Shown piece by piece: positions 28,142 to 41,400 of a DNA stretch of 64,000 bases. A program made the position numbers and the translations under genes. This stretch comes from Bin80 sp026708685 (GTDB taxonomy: Bacteria > Bacteroidota > Rhodothermia > Rhodothermales > Bin80). The stretch lies in contig OZ241742.1 in NCBI GenBank assembly GCA_965200955.1, positions 1,798,001 through 1,862,000 of the forward strand, written 5' to 3'. Position 1 is the first letter of the stretch. Every line of letters starts with the position of its first letter. The notes below the pieces were generated by a model that was not told where the DNA came from, ran no database searches, and saw nothing but the letters and a program-made list of their open reading frames with translations.

Positions 28142-30175
28142 ATGTCAGCAATCCGCCCCTGTATTGGAATTGACGTAGGCGGCACATTTACAGACTTTGT
28201 AGTCCTTGAATCTTCTGGGCTCAAGATCTATAAGTTGCAAACCACCCCCGAAAATCAGAGTCAGGCAATCCTCAGTGGGTTGAAAACTTTTTCGGTGCAT
28301 CCAGAGACACCGATCATGCATGGAACGACGATTGCCACCAATGCACTATTGGAAAGACAGGGTGCCAAAACAGCACTGATCACCACCCGAGGGTTTGCGG
28401 ATGTTCTGGAAATTGGTCGACAGGACCGGCCCCATCTATACGCCTTTTCTCAAACGAAAAAGCCTCCCCTTGTAAGTCGTACATTACGCTTTGAGGTGAG
28501 CGAGCGAATCAATAGCGAAGGCAAGATCCAAAAAGAGCTGGATCCATCATCCTTATCGGAGCTGATGTCTTGTCTCAAGGAGAAACGGGTAGAAAGCATA
28601 GCTGTTGTCTTATTGTTTTCGTTTTTGAATGATACGCATGAGTGCCAGATTGAAACCTTCATCAAAACGGAACTCTGTGATATTCCAATGACACTGAGTT
28701 CGGACCTGCTTCCAGAATATAGAGAGTACGAACGCACATCTACGACCGTAATCAATGCATATGTTCTCCCATCCGTACAGCACTATTTGAGAGATCTTGA
28801 AGATGGACTTAAAGGGCGGTCCCTGTATGTAATGCAATCCAATGGAGGAACGTTGAAGGCGGATCAGGCTACATCAGAGGCAGCTCGTCTTGTTCTCAGC
28901 GGACCTGCTGCGGGTGTTACAGCTGCATTTGTCACCGCGAAACAGGCTTTTTCCACGGATACACCACATATCATCACCTTTGATATGGGCGGTACCAGTA
29001 CAGATGTTGCCCTCTGTCCGGGAAGAATTCCGCAAACCACTGAAACCGTCATTGGAGATATGCCACTGAGGCTACCCAGTACGGAAATTCATACCGTTGG
29101 AGCGGGCGGGGGGAGTTTAGCTCAGGTGGACCGTGGAGGTCTTCTACGGGTTGGGCCTCAGAGTGCTGGTGCAGATCCAGGGCCAGTATGCTATGGGAAT
29201 GGAGGTAGCATTCCTACAGTCACCGATGCAAATCTCGTCCTTGGACGAATGGTTGGTGCAGAGTTTTTAGGTGGGCAGACCTCTATGGCATTGGACGAGG
29301 GTTTATCCCGGCAGGCCATTGCACACCTTGCCGAGTCATTGCACTGTTCAGTAGAGGAAGCTGCAATGGGAATTTTGCGGGTTGCAAACGCTACGATGGA
29401 ACGTGCCCTCCGACGCATTTCGGTGGAATCAGGCTATGATCCACGAAAGTATGTGCTTGTGCCTTTTGGAGGTGCAGGCCCACTTCATGCATGCGAAATC
29501 GCAGATTCACTTGGAATCACGAAGATTTTGGTGCCACGCTATCCCGGGGTTCTCAGTGCTATGGGACTGTTGATGGCCGATCTTGTAAGCGATGCATCCA
29601 AAGCACTTCTCTATATGATGGATGCTCTGATTTCCGATCCTTCCCCACTGGGTGCTATCATAGAACAACTCAAGGCCATCGTTCAATCTCAATTGCCATC
29701 TGATTCCGATAAGGCTGAATTGGAATGTCATCTTGACCTACGATATCAAGGGCAAAGCTATGAACTGACAGTACCCCTGGATCTCCCTGCCCATCCGACG
29801 AGTCTGAAGTCTGCATGTGAGGCGTTTCATCGTGCCCATCATCAGAGATATGGTCACTCAGAACGAGAGTTGCCCGTTGAGTCGGTTGCGGTGCGTTTAC
29901 AGGCCCGAATACCAAAATCCTTCACTTCTCCGAAGACGGAAGAATTAGGAAATCCTTCTATGAAGATGTCGGATTATCCAAGGGTAAATGTATACTTTTC
30001 CGCAGATCAGCCCCATAGCACTCCACTCATGTATAGAGATCATTTGATTCCAGGATGTCGCTTTGAAGGGCCTGCACTGGTGATTCAGTACGACTCTACT
30101 GTGCTGATTCCACCACACTGGGAGGTGAGCATAGATCAATGGATGAATCTCCATGTGGCATTACTTTTATCGTAG
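28142..30175 (+). CDS. hyuA: Hydantoinase/oxoprolinase subunit A
   Basis: 677 aa from ATG 28142 (the frame is open from a TTG at 28121, less likely). N-terminal Hydant_A_N motifs CIGIDVGGTFTDFVVLE and HGTTIATNALLERQGAKTAL. Hydantoinase_A motifs follow: MQSNGGTL, SGPAAGV, FDMGGTSTDVAL, VGAGGGSLA, GPQSAGADPGP and VPFGGAGPLHACEIA. These ATP-dependent enzymes open hydantoin or 5-oxoproline rings, or carboxylate ketones, always with subunit B. Subunit B is normally next door; here it is at 42087, about 12 kb away on the same strand, with an IS and a giant opposite-strand gene between. Substrate cannot be told from sequence. Confidence 0.9.
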   Translation: MSAIRPCIGIDVGGTFTDFVVLESSGLKIYKLQTTPENQSQAILSGLKTFSVHPETPIMHGTTIATNALLERQGAKTALITTRGFADVLEIGRQDRPHLYAFSQTKKPPLVSRTLRFEVSERINSEGKIQKELDPSSLSELMSCLKEKRVESIAVVLLFSFLNDTHECQIETFIKTELCDIPMTLSSDLLPEYREYERTSTTVINAYVLPSVQHYLRDLEDGLKGRSLYVMQSNGGTLKADQATSEAARLVLSGPAAGVTAAFVTAKQAFSTDTPHIITFDMGGTSTDVALCPGRIPQTTETVIGDMPLRLPSTEIHTVGAGGGSLAQVDRGGLLRVGPQSAGADPGPVCYGNGGSIPTVTDANLVLGRMVGAEFLGGQTSMALDEGLSRQAIAHLAESLHCSVEEAAMGILRVANATMERALRRISVESGYDPRKYVLVPFGGAGPLHACEIADSLGITKILVPRYPGVLSAMGLLMADLVSDASKALLYMMDALISDPSPLGAIIEQLKAIVQSQLPSDSDKAELECHLDLRYQGQSYELTVPLDLPAHPTSLKSACEAFHRAHHQRYGHSERELPVESVAVRLQARIPKSFTSPKTEELGNPSMKMSDYPRVNVYFSADQPHSTPLMYRDHLIPGCRFEGPALVIQYDSTVLIPPHWEVSIDQWMNLHVALLLS

Positions 30176-30425
30176 GTGGAGTTGATCTTTCAGAGTGATC
30201 GTTCTTGGATGTGGTGTGGGGTAGGGGATCCGCGATGCATACTGGCACAGGTGTTAACAGATTTACGATCATTCACCGTTGAACGGTGATCATGAAAGCT
30301 GTTTGATTTGAATGGACAGGAGATGGCCTGAGCGGGAATGATTCGTAGCCCTTATTGTAAAGTTGGAGTCATTCATGTTGATATTACCAAAAGGGATGAT
30401 TTCATGATTCTGGGGGTAGAGAGAT
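30176..30425. other. Spacer between hyuA and the 2.0 kb IS
   Basis: No gene seen. A short inverted repeat (TTCACCGTTGAACGGTGAT near 30272-30290) could be a terminator-like stem for hyuA, but no clear T-run follows. Confidence 0.35.
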
Positions 30426-30443
30426 CTAGCCTGAATTTCCAAC
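30426..30443 (+). repeat. Left end of the 2.0 kb IS with CTAG target
   Basis: CTAG (30426-30429) then CCTGAATTTCCAAC, the inverse of the right end. Confidence 0.85.
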
Positions 30444-32441
30444 CACGTTTTTTTATGACGTTTACCTGCGTATCTATCAGGTCATTGATATTCAAGAAAA
30501 AGCGTTCTGTCGTGCAACCAGGGAATCTTCCCTTGTGAGCCGACATAGCCTGCACTCCGCAGTTCTGGGTTGTATGCCTGTCGGTTGAATTTCACAATGA
30601 CCCGATCCTTGTCGGTGATCACTTTCCCAGGTACTTTGACGAGTTTCTCAAACAGGGTTTTATTTTTCGCGATACGATAAAGTGGGTCAAGTCTTTTTGC
30701 CAAAGCTTGATAGAGCGTACTGGCGATGATGGTGAGTTGTAAGTCCAGATCAATGCACAGGGGGATCGTACTTGACAGTGCGTCCATGTGGAAGAAATTA
30801 ATGGCATCTTGGATCGCATTTTCAACCAGCATGCGCCGTGCATACCTGTCAATGAGTTCAGCAGCACCTTCCTTCATATAATTGGTAATCAGCAGGGTTG
30901 GTCGTTCATGTCCGAGTCCTTTGATTGCAAGTTGACGTAGCGGATCTGGGTAATGCGTTAACGTGATCATTTGATCAAGAACATACGGCTTAGAGTACCG
31001 CCGTCCGATATTGTGAAGTTGGATCTTTTTCCATTGATCCTTGGGGCACTGATTGACCGCATCCACGACAGAAGGTGCACGCTTGCGTAAGGTTAAGAAG
31101 TAGATCCCAAGCGCATTGAGTTTGGCTAGATTAGCATAGGTCGTAAAGCGACTGTCAAACACGAGATCCTTTGGCATCTCGCCTGTTCGTTGTTTCCAAC
31201 TTTCAAGGAACGAAAAAATGGCATCATTCTGGGTTTCTTTGGTGATTTTAGCATCCCCATAGATCAAGACACGCTGGCTGGCTTCCCGAACCACCAGAGC
31301 CAAGATTCCCCGCTGACGACGGCTACGGCTAGAGACAAAATGTTTCTGCATCAACGATTCATCTCCATGATAGGGAATCGTATGAAAATCCAAGTCAAAG
31401 GATTGTTCTAAGGTGGGCACCCATTGTAGAACGATCCGATGCCATCCTGCCATCAATGTATCCAGATGCTCAAGGTCTACTCTGGTACTGTATTCGGATA
31501 AGGTAGATTTTTTGGGGATCACATTGAGTCCGGCAAATAGGGCTATCCCCTCGTCCAGAACCCTTGGCATCACATGATAGGGGCGACCAATTCCCCAGAG
31601 TTTGAGGGCTAACAGGGACCTGATCATGGTCAATGCAGGAATCCTCTGACTAGTCGGCCAGGTGGTGAGAAGCTGCCCAATATTGGCATCTGCCAAATCC
31701 CGTGCAAAGAGAAATAAGCCAGCGAACTGTGTAGAAAACGTTGATGACGTTGCGTGGAATCGGCGAACATCAGCTTGTGTAGCAATGGCCACTTTGGGAG
31801 ATTTGCGGGCGGAGCGTCGTGGTAATTTTGGGATACCAGCCTGCTTGAGAACAAGTCCGATGGTGGTGGTCCCTGCCTTGAGTCCCTCCTCCGATAGGCG
31901 TTGATGAATCTCGGTATTGGAGAGATGTTCTTTCCGGCGTAATTCAAGGATGCGTTGATCGCGTTTGGAGCGTTGCACCTCGGCGGGTCAGTCAAATATG
32001 GGGATCACTCCAGATTTGCGTAGCTGCGAGCCTAGATTTCGGAGGGTTCCCTCATGAAGTCTGAACTGCTGCGCAATGACGGCCCAAGGTTTTCCCTCAA
32101 CAAAACGTGCACGCAGGGCTTCGTAGAGCCTGAGTTTGTACAGATCGGGGTTCAAGAAAAGATCTGCAAAAGGTTGGGATAATTTTGTCATAATAAAATG
32201 TGATTAAATTGTTATACCAATATATTACATAAATACTTAAAAACCAAAAAATGCAATGAAAAAAGGGAAATCAGAGAAAAAATGGAGAAAATCGGCATCA
32301 ATTTTGATTTTAGAGACTTATTATAGTAGTGATAATGTATATTTAATCACAAAATATAATGACAAATAAACGATGTGTATGCATCATCATTGGTCCTAAA
32401 CACACTGGAAGATCCTTTAAAGGTGGTGTTGGAAATTCAGG
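30430..32441 (-). mobile_element. 2.0 kb insertion sequence in a CTAG target
   Basis: Perfect inverted terminal repeats of 14 bases (CCTGAATTTCCAAC at 30430-30443; its complement at 32428-32441), extendable with a one-base gap. CTAG flanks both ends (30426-30429, 32442-32445) and is best read as a 4-base target duplication. One transposase gene on the minus strand is broken by a single in-frame TGA. The right-hand CTAG supplies the TAG stop of the giant repeat protein, which would have had the same stop before insertion. Confidence 0.85.
30482..32191 (-). pseudogene. DDE transposase with an in-frame TGA
   Basis: Two frames, 32191-31988 (67 aa) and 31978-30482 (498 aa from a GTG), are in the same phase, separated only by TGA at 31990-31988; together they make one ~569-codon gene. 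The N-terminus is a helix-turn-helix (WAVIAQQFRLHEGTLRNLG, then STEIHQRLSEEGLKAGTTTI-like). The catalytic domain has DLDFHTIPYHGDES, DLVFDSRFTTYANLAKLN and RRMLVENAIQDAINFFHMDA, consistent with a DDE/RNase H fold. I recognise the family as one common in diverse bacteria but cannot assign an ISfinder group. With the TGA it makes no full-length protein unless read through. Confidence 0.8.
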
Positions 32442-32445
32442 CTAG
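32428..32445 (-). repeat. Right end of the 2.0 kb IS with CTAG target
   Basis: GTTGGAAATTCAGG then CTAG (32442-32445). The CTA of this CTAG is the complement of the stop codon of the giant gene. Confidence 0.85.
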
Positions 32446-35400
32446 AAATTCTCTGAACGAATCGTCGTCGGTCCCATGATAAGTCTCAATCCCAAGTTTG
32501 GCTCTTTATATCGGGGGTCATATCCACTATTGACGTTGATATGAATTCCGTTAGACATTGAGAAATTGTAGTCAGCACGAGTCTCAATGCCCCATTGATC
32601 CGTATTGTTGCGGGAGCCAGCATACAGGTTCATTCGGGCTTGATCATAAAAGAATGCCCCAGCACGACTGCCAGAGTGTCCCCATTGAGGGGTCACCGAA
32701 AGAGATAGGCCATTGTTCAGTGCATGTGTATCAAATGTTGCGGTCAGTGCTACTCCCCGCTCGTTGTAATGATCAGACGAGTGATAGGTAAGAATCCGCC
32801 CAAAGGCATCAAGGGTGATCTTGCCTATGGAGCCACGGAATCCACCAGCCACCTCTATCCCAGCACCCGATGGGCCAGTGCCTCCATCATAACGGGCGTA
32901 AAGGGCCGCAAAGGAGGATAGGTTTCTATTGAGAACACGAACGGGTAGCGAGAAGTCAGTCCCAACTCGCATCTGACTTACGGTAGCGCTCTGATCATCA
33001 ATCGTTTCGGGGCCGTCACCAGTCTGGAACTGCCCCCAGCTCAGATCCCCCTTGATGTCAACATCCATTCTCCCCAGCGATCCCAGTCTGCGTTCAAGGT
33101 CAATGATTCCCAGTTGCAGCTGTGAACTGGATGTCCCTACGCTTCCTAAGTTGCGCCTGTTTTCGGCAGTCCCTCTTCCAACTCCTACGGTTGCCAAGAC
33201 AGAGGTTGCTCCCTGGGTCCATCGCACATACGGATATACGGATGTCATGGATTGCGTCAGTTCCCCCTGCGAAGTACCAGAATACCAGTCACCACTGGAC
33301 ATGCTTTGGGAAACAGACAGCCCCACAAGCCATTGTGCTCCAAGATGGGTGTCAACCCCCAGAAATGCAGTCCGTACATGACCATCATACTTTGAATTGA
33401 GCAGTGCCTGTTGAGGTTTTGCACTAAATGCCTGAAGGTCTCCCTGTCCCCATATCGTCCAGCGTCTACCCCCCTGCGAACACGATGAATTGTGATCTAA
33501 ATCACCCCAACCGATAAAAAAATTCGTTGCATTCGCATGAGAAACATGCCCAAAGCCAAGGGACGACCCAAATGGACGGGAATCCATAGAAGACCTCTCG
33601 GGTGACCTTCTCATCGGTACCCCAGACGAAGACCTATCGGGCTTATAAAGACGAGACCGTAACTGATGCAACGTGGTCATCAGCTGACTGGACTGAGTGG
33701 GAATCACATGCCCCATGACTTCAATCTGAGTTGAATAGCAGTGTCCTGCCTTTATTCTGGTATTCATCGCGGTTCGAACGCTTGCCAGATGATTGCGCAT
33801 CATTGCCGCCATCATGTTTTCGAGAACATCACGCTGTGGATCATCAGTAACGCGAATCCGCGCCTCTTGAGTCGCACGAAGGCCTTGAAGATCCTGGGCC
33901 ATAATTGATACCGTTGCAGAACCATACAGGATGGGTGACAGCACCAGAAGCGTTCCCTGTACATCTGCTTGAACAACATTTTGATCGGCAGATTGGGCAC
34001 TATAGCTCAGCATATCTCCATCCTCATCTCCAAAAAATGGTGTCAGGTCCAGCTGAAGTGGTATCCCTCCTTCTGTGAGCACTTGTTCAGGAATCGCACC
34101 CGATAGGAATGGGGCATCATTGATGGGGAGGACCGTTACCTCCACCGTCTCCACTCTGGCGGATTCATATCCACCTCCAGATGCAGTATTGGTCAATAAC
34201 GTAGGTGAAGCAAGGATATCTGCATCATCGGCAGCATATACAGTGACCGTCTGCATCTGATTCCAATTCTGCACCGTAAAGAATAACTCCCTCTGATCTC
34301 CATTCGTGGATACATCTGTATCCACCGACAGTACATTGCCAGAGATACCGCCAACGATGACCGTTACCGTTCCCGACGGCAGAGTTGCCAGCTGGACCGT
34401 ATAGGTCGCTGATGATTCTTCCTCAACAGTTAACATCGTTGGAGTGACGAGCAGAGCGATTGGATCATTATCAGTAATCGTGATCTGAACATCTTCGGAT
34501 ACAGATTCATATTCACCTCCTGAAGCCTCATTCTTCAAAATGACCATATCGTCAAGTCCATTATCATCTTCGTTAGCATACACCATAACCGCCTGATCAA
34601 CATCCCATGTCATTGCATCAAATTTCATCGTGGACTGATTCCCAGTGGCATCCATATCAGTATCAATCGTCACATGTGGAGATGGTCCGCTGACTGTAAC
34701 CGTAACAGGCTCTGAAGGCAACGTACCCAACTTGACAGAATAGCGTCCACTTTGCCCTTCTACGATCGTTAAATTCATTGGACTGATGACCAACACTGCA
34801 TTATTTTCCCAGAGTGCAGTTGCAGATATTGCACTTGGAGGACCAGTATTGAGCCCGTCGGTTGCGGTGTTTGCCTCCACATGTATGGTGACGTTTTTTT
34901 GTCCAGTTGGGGTGATCACCAGCGTGTAGACGGCCGCATTTACAGATGTGAAGAGACCTTTGGTAGCACCAGTGATCGCTACATCTGTAGCATCAAACTC
35001 CGTTACATTCTCACTGAATGTAAACGTAGCCGTGAAGTCGTCCACGGAATTGATTTTCGCTGGAACACCTGTAATGGCAAGTGTTGGAGCACGATGATTC
35101 CAGATCGCTGTTGCTGATACAGCGTTGGATGGACCGAGATTGAGACCGTCTGAGGCAGCATCGGATTGAACGGTTACAGTCAGATCAGATCCTTGGGTCG
35201 GAGTAACGACAAGCGTATAACGATCCGTGTTTCCAGAGAACGCTCCTTTCATCCCACCAAGAACGGTGACATCCTCTGTGGTGAACCCCTCCACCTCCTC
35301 ACTGAAAGAAAAGGCAAGCGTCAGGTCACCGATAGAATTGATCTTTTCAGGCAGGCCAGTGATCGTCAGTGTGGGAGGATCGCTATCCCAGAGTGCAGTG

Positions 35401-38400
35401 GCAGAGACTGCGTTTAATGGCCCCTCATGGACACCGTTTGTGGCAGCATTTGCTGCAACGGTTACAGTGAGAGAGGAATTTGCAGATGGAGTGATCAAGA
35501 GTGTATAAACAGAGGAGCTGACGGGTGTGAAGGCTCCTTTTGTTCCACCAACGACCGATAGATCAGTAGTTTCAAATCCCGTCACTGCCTCATTGAAAGT
35601 GAAGGTGGATGTCATCGGCATCACGGTATTGATCTTTTCTGGAACACCTGTAATCGTGACGGTAGGATGATCACCATCCCAAACAGCGGTTGCTGATACA
35701 GACGTTGCAGGCCCCGTATTGAGACCATCGGTCGCGGCATTGGCAGCTACTGTGATGATGACATTGGTATTGCCAGAGGGTGTGACCTCCAGACGATAGA
35801 CGGTTGCACTCACGGCAGAGAACTCTCCTTTGACAGCACCCGTCACCGCGACATCACCATGTTCAAAGCCTGTTACTGCCTCGTTAAAGGTAAATGAAGC
35901 TGTCAGCGGAGTTGTATCACGGATCTTCTCTGGAATACCTGCAATCGTAACGGCAGGAGGATTACTATCCCAAACAGCGGTTGCTGAAATAGCCGTTGCA
36001 GGCCCCGTATTGAGACCATCGGTCGCCGCATTGGCAGCGACTGTAATGACGACATTGGCATTGCCGGATGGGGTGACCACCAGACGATAGACGGTTGTAT
36101 TCACAGCAGTGAACTCCCCTTTGACACCGCCCGTCACCGCCACATCACCATGTTCAAACCCAGACACCGCCTTGTTAAAGGTAAATGTAGTGGTAAAAGC
36201 AGTCGCAGAGTTGATCCGTTCGGGTACTCCACTTATAGTCACGGCAGGGCGATCATCATCCCATACAATGGTAACAGAAACGGGTGTTGCAGGGCCCGTA
36301 TTCAGACCATCGGAAGCGGCATTGGCAGCTACCGTGATGACGACATTGGCATTCCCCGATGGTGTGATCTCAAGACGATAGACGGTCGCACTGACGGGAG
36401 TAAACTCTCCCTTGATTCCATTGCTCACCGTCACTTCTTCAGTAAAGAATCCATTGACATCCTCACTGAATGTGAAAGTCAATGTGAAGGGCACTGTAGA
36501 GTTAATTTGATTCGGTACATTGCTGATGGATACAGTGGGGGGAGTACTGTCCCAGATTGCAGTTGTGGAGACGGGGGTGGATGGGCCCGTATTGAGACCG
36601 TCGGTCGCCGCATTGGCAGCGACTGTAATGACGACATTGGTGTTTCCTGATGGAGTAATGGCAAGTCTGTAGACGGTTGTACTGACAGCTGTGAAGTCTC
36701 CCTTGTTTGCCCCAGTGACTTCCACATCACCCGTTTCAAATCCAGTCACATCCTCCGAAAAGGTGAAGGTGGCTGTAATGGTAGCCGAAGAGTTGATCTT
36801 GTTGGGTACTCCGCTGATGCTTACAGTTGGACGAGTACTTTCCCAAACGGCCGTTGCCGAAACTGGGCTTGAGGGGCCCGAATTGAGACCATCTGTGGCG
36901 GCGTTCTCAACAATAGTAACGACCACATTGGTATTGCCAGAAGGTGTAATCGTCAGTCTGTAAGCGGTTGCACTGATCGGAGTAAATGCTCCTGCAGTTC
37001 CCCCAGATACACTGACATCTCCAATGGAGAATCCACTGACCGCCTCACTAAAGGTGAAGGTGGCCGTGAAGGCATTCGTTGAATTGATAGAGTTGGGAAC
37101 GCCGGTAATGGTTATATCAGGGCGACTATTATCCCAGAGCACAGTAGCTGAAAGAGTAGTTGCAGGGCCTGTATTGAGACCGTCCGTGGCCGCATTCGCT
37201 ACAACGGTGACCACCACATTGGCATTGCCAGAGGGTGTAATGGTCAGTCTGTAAGCGGTTCCACTAACAGGAGTGAATGCTCCCTTTGTTCCACCCGTCA
37301 CTGCTACATCATCGGTGATAAAACCCGTCACCTGCTCCGAAAAGGTGAAGGTCGCTGTAAGGGTAGCAGTAGAATTGATCTTATCAGGTAGACCACTGAT
37401 CGTGACTGTGGGGCGACTGTTATCCCATACGACTGTTTGCGATGTAGCAGTCACTGGGCCTGAATTGAGACCATCTGTGGCGGCGTTCTCAACAACGGTG
37501 ACTGCCACATTGGCATTGCCAGAGGGTGTAATGGTAAGTCTGTAAACGGTCGAACTGACCGGTGTGAATGCCCCTTTTGTCCCACCCGTCACCGCCACAT
37601 CATCGGTGATAAAACCCGTCACCTGCTCCGAAAAAGTAAATGTCGCTGTAAGGGTAGCCGTAGCGTTGATCCTTTCGGGTAGCCCACTGATGGAAACGGT
37701 TGGACGACTGTTATCCCAGGTGGCAGTGTGTGAGGAAGCGGTTGCTGGGCCTAGGTTGATTCCATCCGTTGCAGCATTCGCCGCTACGGTGATAACCAAA
37801 TTGGCATTACCAGAGGGCGTAATGGTGAGCCGGTACACCGTTGAGCTGACGGGCGTGAATACTCCTTTTGAGCCTCCAGTCACCTGCACATCATCGGTAG
37901 AGAATCCATTGACGGGTTCACTGAATGTAAAGGTTGAGGTCAGGGGGGTTGTGGAGTTGATGGAATTCGGAACTCCGCTGATGGCAACGGTGGGCCGGCT
38001 GCTGTCCCATGTAGCCGTTTCGGAAACGCTTGCAGGCGGCCCCGAAGTGAGACCGTCCGTGGCAGCATTCTGGTTGACGGTGACTACTAGATTTACGTTT
38101 CCAGTGGGCGAAATGATCATCCTGTACACGGAGGCACTCACTGGCGTGAATGTTCCTGATGTGCCACCGGTGACGGTCACATCTGTCGCCAAAAAACCCG
38201 TAACACCTTTTGAAAATGTGAAGGTGGCAGTTAGAGAACTGGTAGAGTTGATCTTGTTCGGTACGCCACTGATCGACACGGTCGGACGCTCACTTTCCCA
38301 TGTTGCGGTGGCAGAGACGGTACTGGCGGGGCCACTGTTGATCCCATCGGTGGCTACATTCGCAGCGACCGTGACGACAACATTGGTGTTTCCAGAGGGG

Positions 38401-41400
38401 GTAACGACTAGTGAGTATTGCGTTGCACTAGTGGGTGTGAAATCCCCTTTTCTTCCACCGCTCACGCTGACATCGTCGGTAGAGAATCCACTGACAGCTT
38501 CGCTGAAGGTGAATGTTGAAGTGAAGGCAGTCGTCGTATTGATTTGACTGGGGACACCACCGATCGTCACAGAGGGGCGAAGGTTGTCCCATGTTGCTGT
38601 CATGGAAACTGCACTGGACGGCCCTGTATTGAGACCATCGGTTGCCACATTCGCGTCCACCATGACGGTGACATCGGTATTGACAGTTGGCGTGATGACA
38701 AGTGAATACTGGTTTCCACTTCCAGAGAAGGCCCCCTTGGTGCCTCCAGTAACCGTTACATCCTGAATCGTAAATCCCTGTACGGGTTCATTAAAGGTAA
38801 AGGTGGAAGTAAAATTGGTCGCTGCGTTGATCTTTGCAGGAACCCCGCTCATCGTTAGAGTGGGAGGTTGATCGTCCCAGACGACGGTTTTTATGACTTC
38901 ACTCGTCGGTCCGCTATTGAGGCCATCGGTAGCCGCATTCGCGGCAACCGTAACAACGACATCAGCATCCCCCGATGGTGTTATCGCCAACGTATAGTCC
39001 TTTCCACTTCCAGTGAATGCCCCCTTGGTGCCGCCCTTCACATCCACATCACCCGTCACAAATTCAGTCACCGTTTCCGAAAACGTAAAGGTTGCCGTTA
39101 GTCCAGCCGTGGAACGAATCTTTTCGGGCAAGCCGGTAATGGAAACGGACGGAGCAGAGTTGTCCCATTGAGATGTAAACGATGTTTCACTTGTCGGTCC
39201 GCTGTTGAGACCATCGGTAGCCGCATTCGCGGCAACCGTGACAACAACATCGGCATTCCCCGATGGTGTGATCGCCAGCGTATAGTCCTTTCCACTTCCA
39301 GTGAAGGCCCCCTTGGTGCCGCCCTTCACATCTACATCTGCCGTCACAAATTCAGTCACTGTTTCCGAAAACATAAAGGTTGCCGTGAGTCCAGCCGTGG
39401 AACGAATCTTCTCGGGCAAGCCGGTAATGGTAACGGACGGAGCAGAGTTGTCCCATTGAGATGTAAACGAGGTTTCACTTGTCGGTCCGGTATTGAGACC
39501 ATCGGTAGCCGCATTGGCGGCAACCGTGACGACGACATCGGCATTCCCCGTTGGTATGATCGCCAGCGTATATTCTTTTCCACTTCCAGTGAAGGCTCCC
39601 TTGGTGCCACCCGTCACATCCACATCTCCCGTCACAAATTCAGTCACCGTTTCCGAAAACGTAAAGGTTGCTGTTAGTCCAGCCGTGGAACGAATCTTAT
39701 CGGGCAAGCCGGTAATGGTAACGGACGGAGCAGAGTTGTCCCATTGAGATGTAAACGAGGTTTCACTTGTCGGTCCGGTATTGAGACCATCGGTAGCCGC
39801 ATTAGCGGCAACCGTTACGACGACATCGGCATTCCCCGTTGGTGTGATCGCCAGCGTATATTCTTTTCCACTTCCAGTGAAGGCTCCCTTGGTGCCACCC
39901 GTCACATCCACATCTCCCGTCACAAATTCAGTCACCGTTTCCGAAAACGTAAAGGTTGCCGTTAGTCCAGCCGTAGAACGAATTTTCTCGGGTAAACCCG
40001 TGATGGTAACAGATGGCGCAGAGTCATCCCACATACCAGTAAACGAAACGTCACTGGTCGGGCCATTATTTACACCATCCGATGCCGAGGACTCAACAAC
40101 CACAACGACTACATCAGCATTCCCTGATGGAGTGATGACAAGCGAGTAACTATTGCCACTACCTGATAATGTGCCCTTCTTGGCACCCGTCACTCTTATA
40201 TCCCCGCCATCAAATCCTGTCACGGACTCGCTGTAGGTAAAGACGGCGGTAAGAGGATCGGTAGAATTGATCTTCTCTGGAATACCCGTTATCTCCACCG
40301 TGGGATGTACAACATCCCATATGGATGTTGCAGAAACCGCCGAGGTCGGCCCTCGGTTGAGCCCATCGGTAGCAGCATCCTCAACCACTGTAACCGTGAC
40401 ATCGGTATCACCACTTGGTGTGAATGTGAGCGTATACTCGTTTAGATTAAAGGACTGCAAAGTCCCCTTAGTTCCACCATCAACAGTAATATCATCGATC
40501 GTAAAATCAGAAATGGATTCATCAAACGTAAAAACGGCTGCCAGCTCAGCAGTATTGTAGATTTTTCTTGGAACACCTCTGATGCTCACACTTGGAGGAG
40601 TTGAATCCCAGATAATGGTGACATCCTGTTGTTTAGAGGGGAAGGTATCACCATTACCATCAGTGACAGAATTAGCATTGATGGAGATGACCACATCGGT
40701 ATCACCACTTGGAGTGATTGGAATGGAGTAGGATCTCCCAGAGCCCGATAGCATTCCTTTAGTACCTCCAGTAATGGTTATATCGTTTGTGACGAAATCG
40801 GTTACTGATTCAGAGAAGAAAATCGTTGCATTGAATGGATCGGTTGAATTAATCCTTTTGGGGTGATCTCGGATGGCTGCGCTCGCATTATCTCTATCAC
40901 GAACCGTTGCTATAGAGGTTTTGGTGATCCCATCGTATTCACCACCCGTAGCAGTCAATGTCAGTGTGAATGTATCATCAGTTGAATTGGCATCCTTAAT
41001 CCCAAGTACATGCATTCCTTGCTGTCTCCACCAATTTTGAGGTGTGAAGGTAAAAACGGGTGACCCTACTACGTCAAGGATACCTTCATGGCCCGAAACA
41101 GTGACAGTAACATCAACCGTAGGCGGAACTAATAGATTAGCATGTATAGATTGACTGGCATCTTCGGAATAATCTTGTTCGACTAAATAGATTCCAGGAT
41201 CACTGATTCGGTCGGTAATATTGTAGCGAAGTATTTGTGTCACATTGTTGTACCCGCCGCCAGATGCTGTAAAAGTGATGTCAAATTGATCATTTTGAGT
41301 ATCAGTATCAGCATAAAGATACTCATTTACATGCTGTGGTCCCAGCCAGTTTATCGTTGTAAAAGTGAATGAGGTCTTTGTTAGAAAGATGTCTCCATTT

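Noticed and set aside
36109..40149. Long plus-strand open frames opposite the giant gene, up to 327 codons
   Set aside because: They repeat every ~291 bases as shadows of the Ig-like repeats, lack a start context and have no recognisable domain.
34800..40900. CRISPR-like periodic repeats
   Set aside because: The period is ~291 bases and the units are coding Ig-like domains; no short repeats with unique spacers exist in the window.
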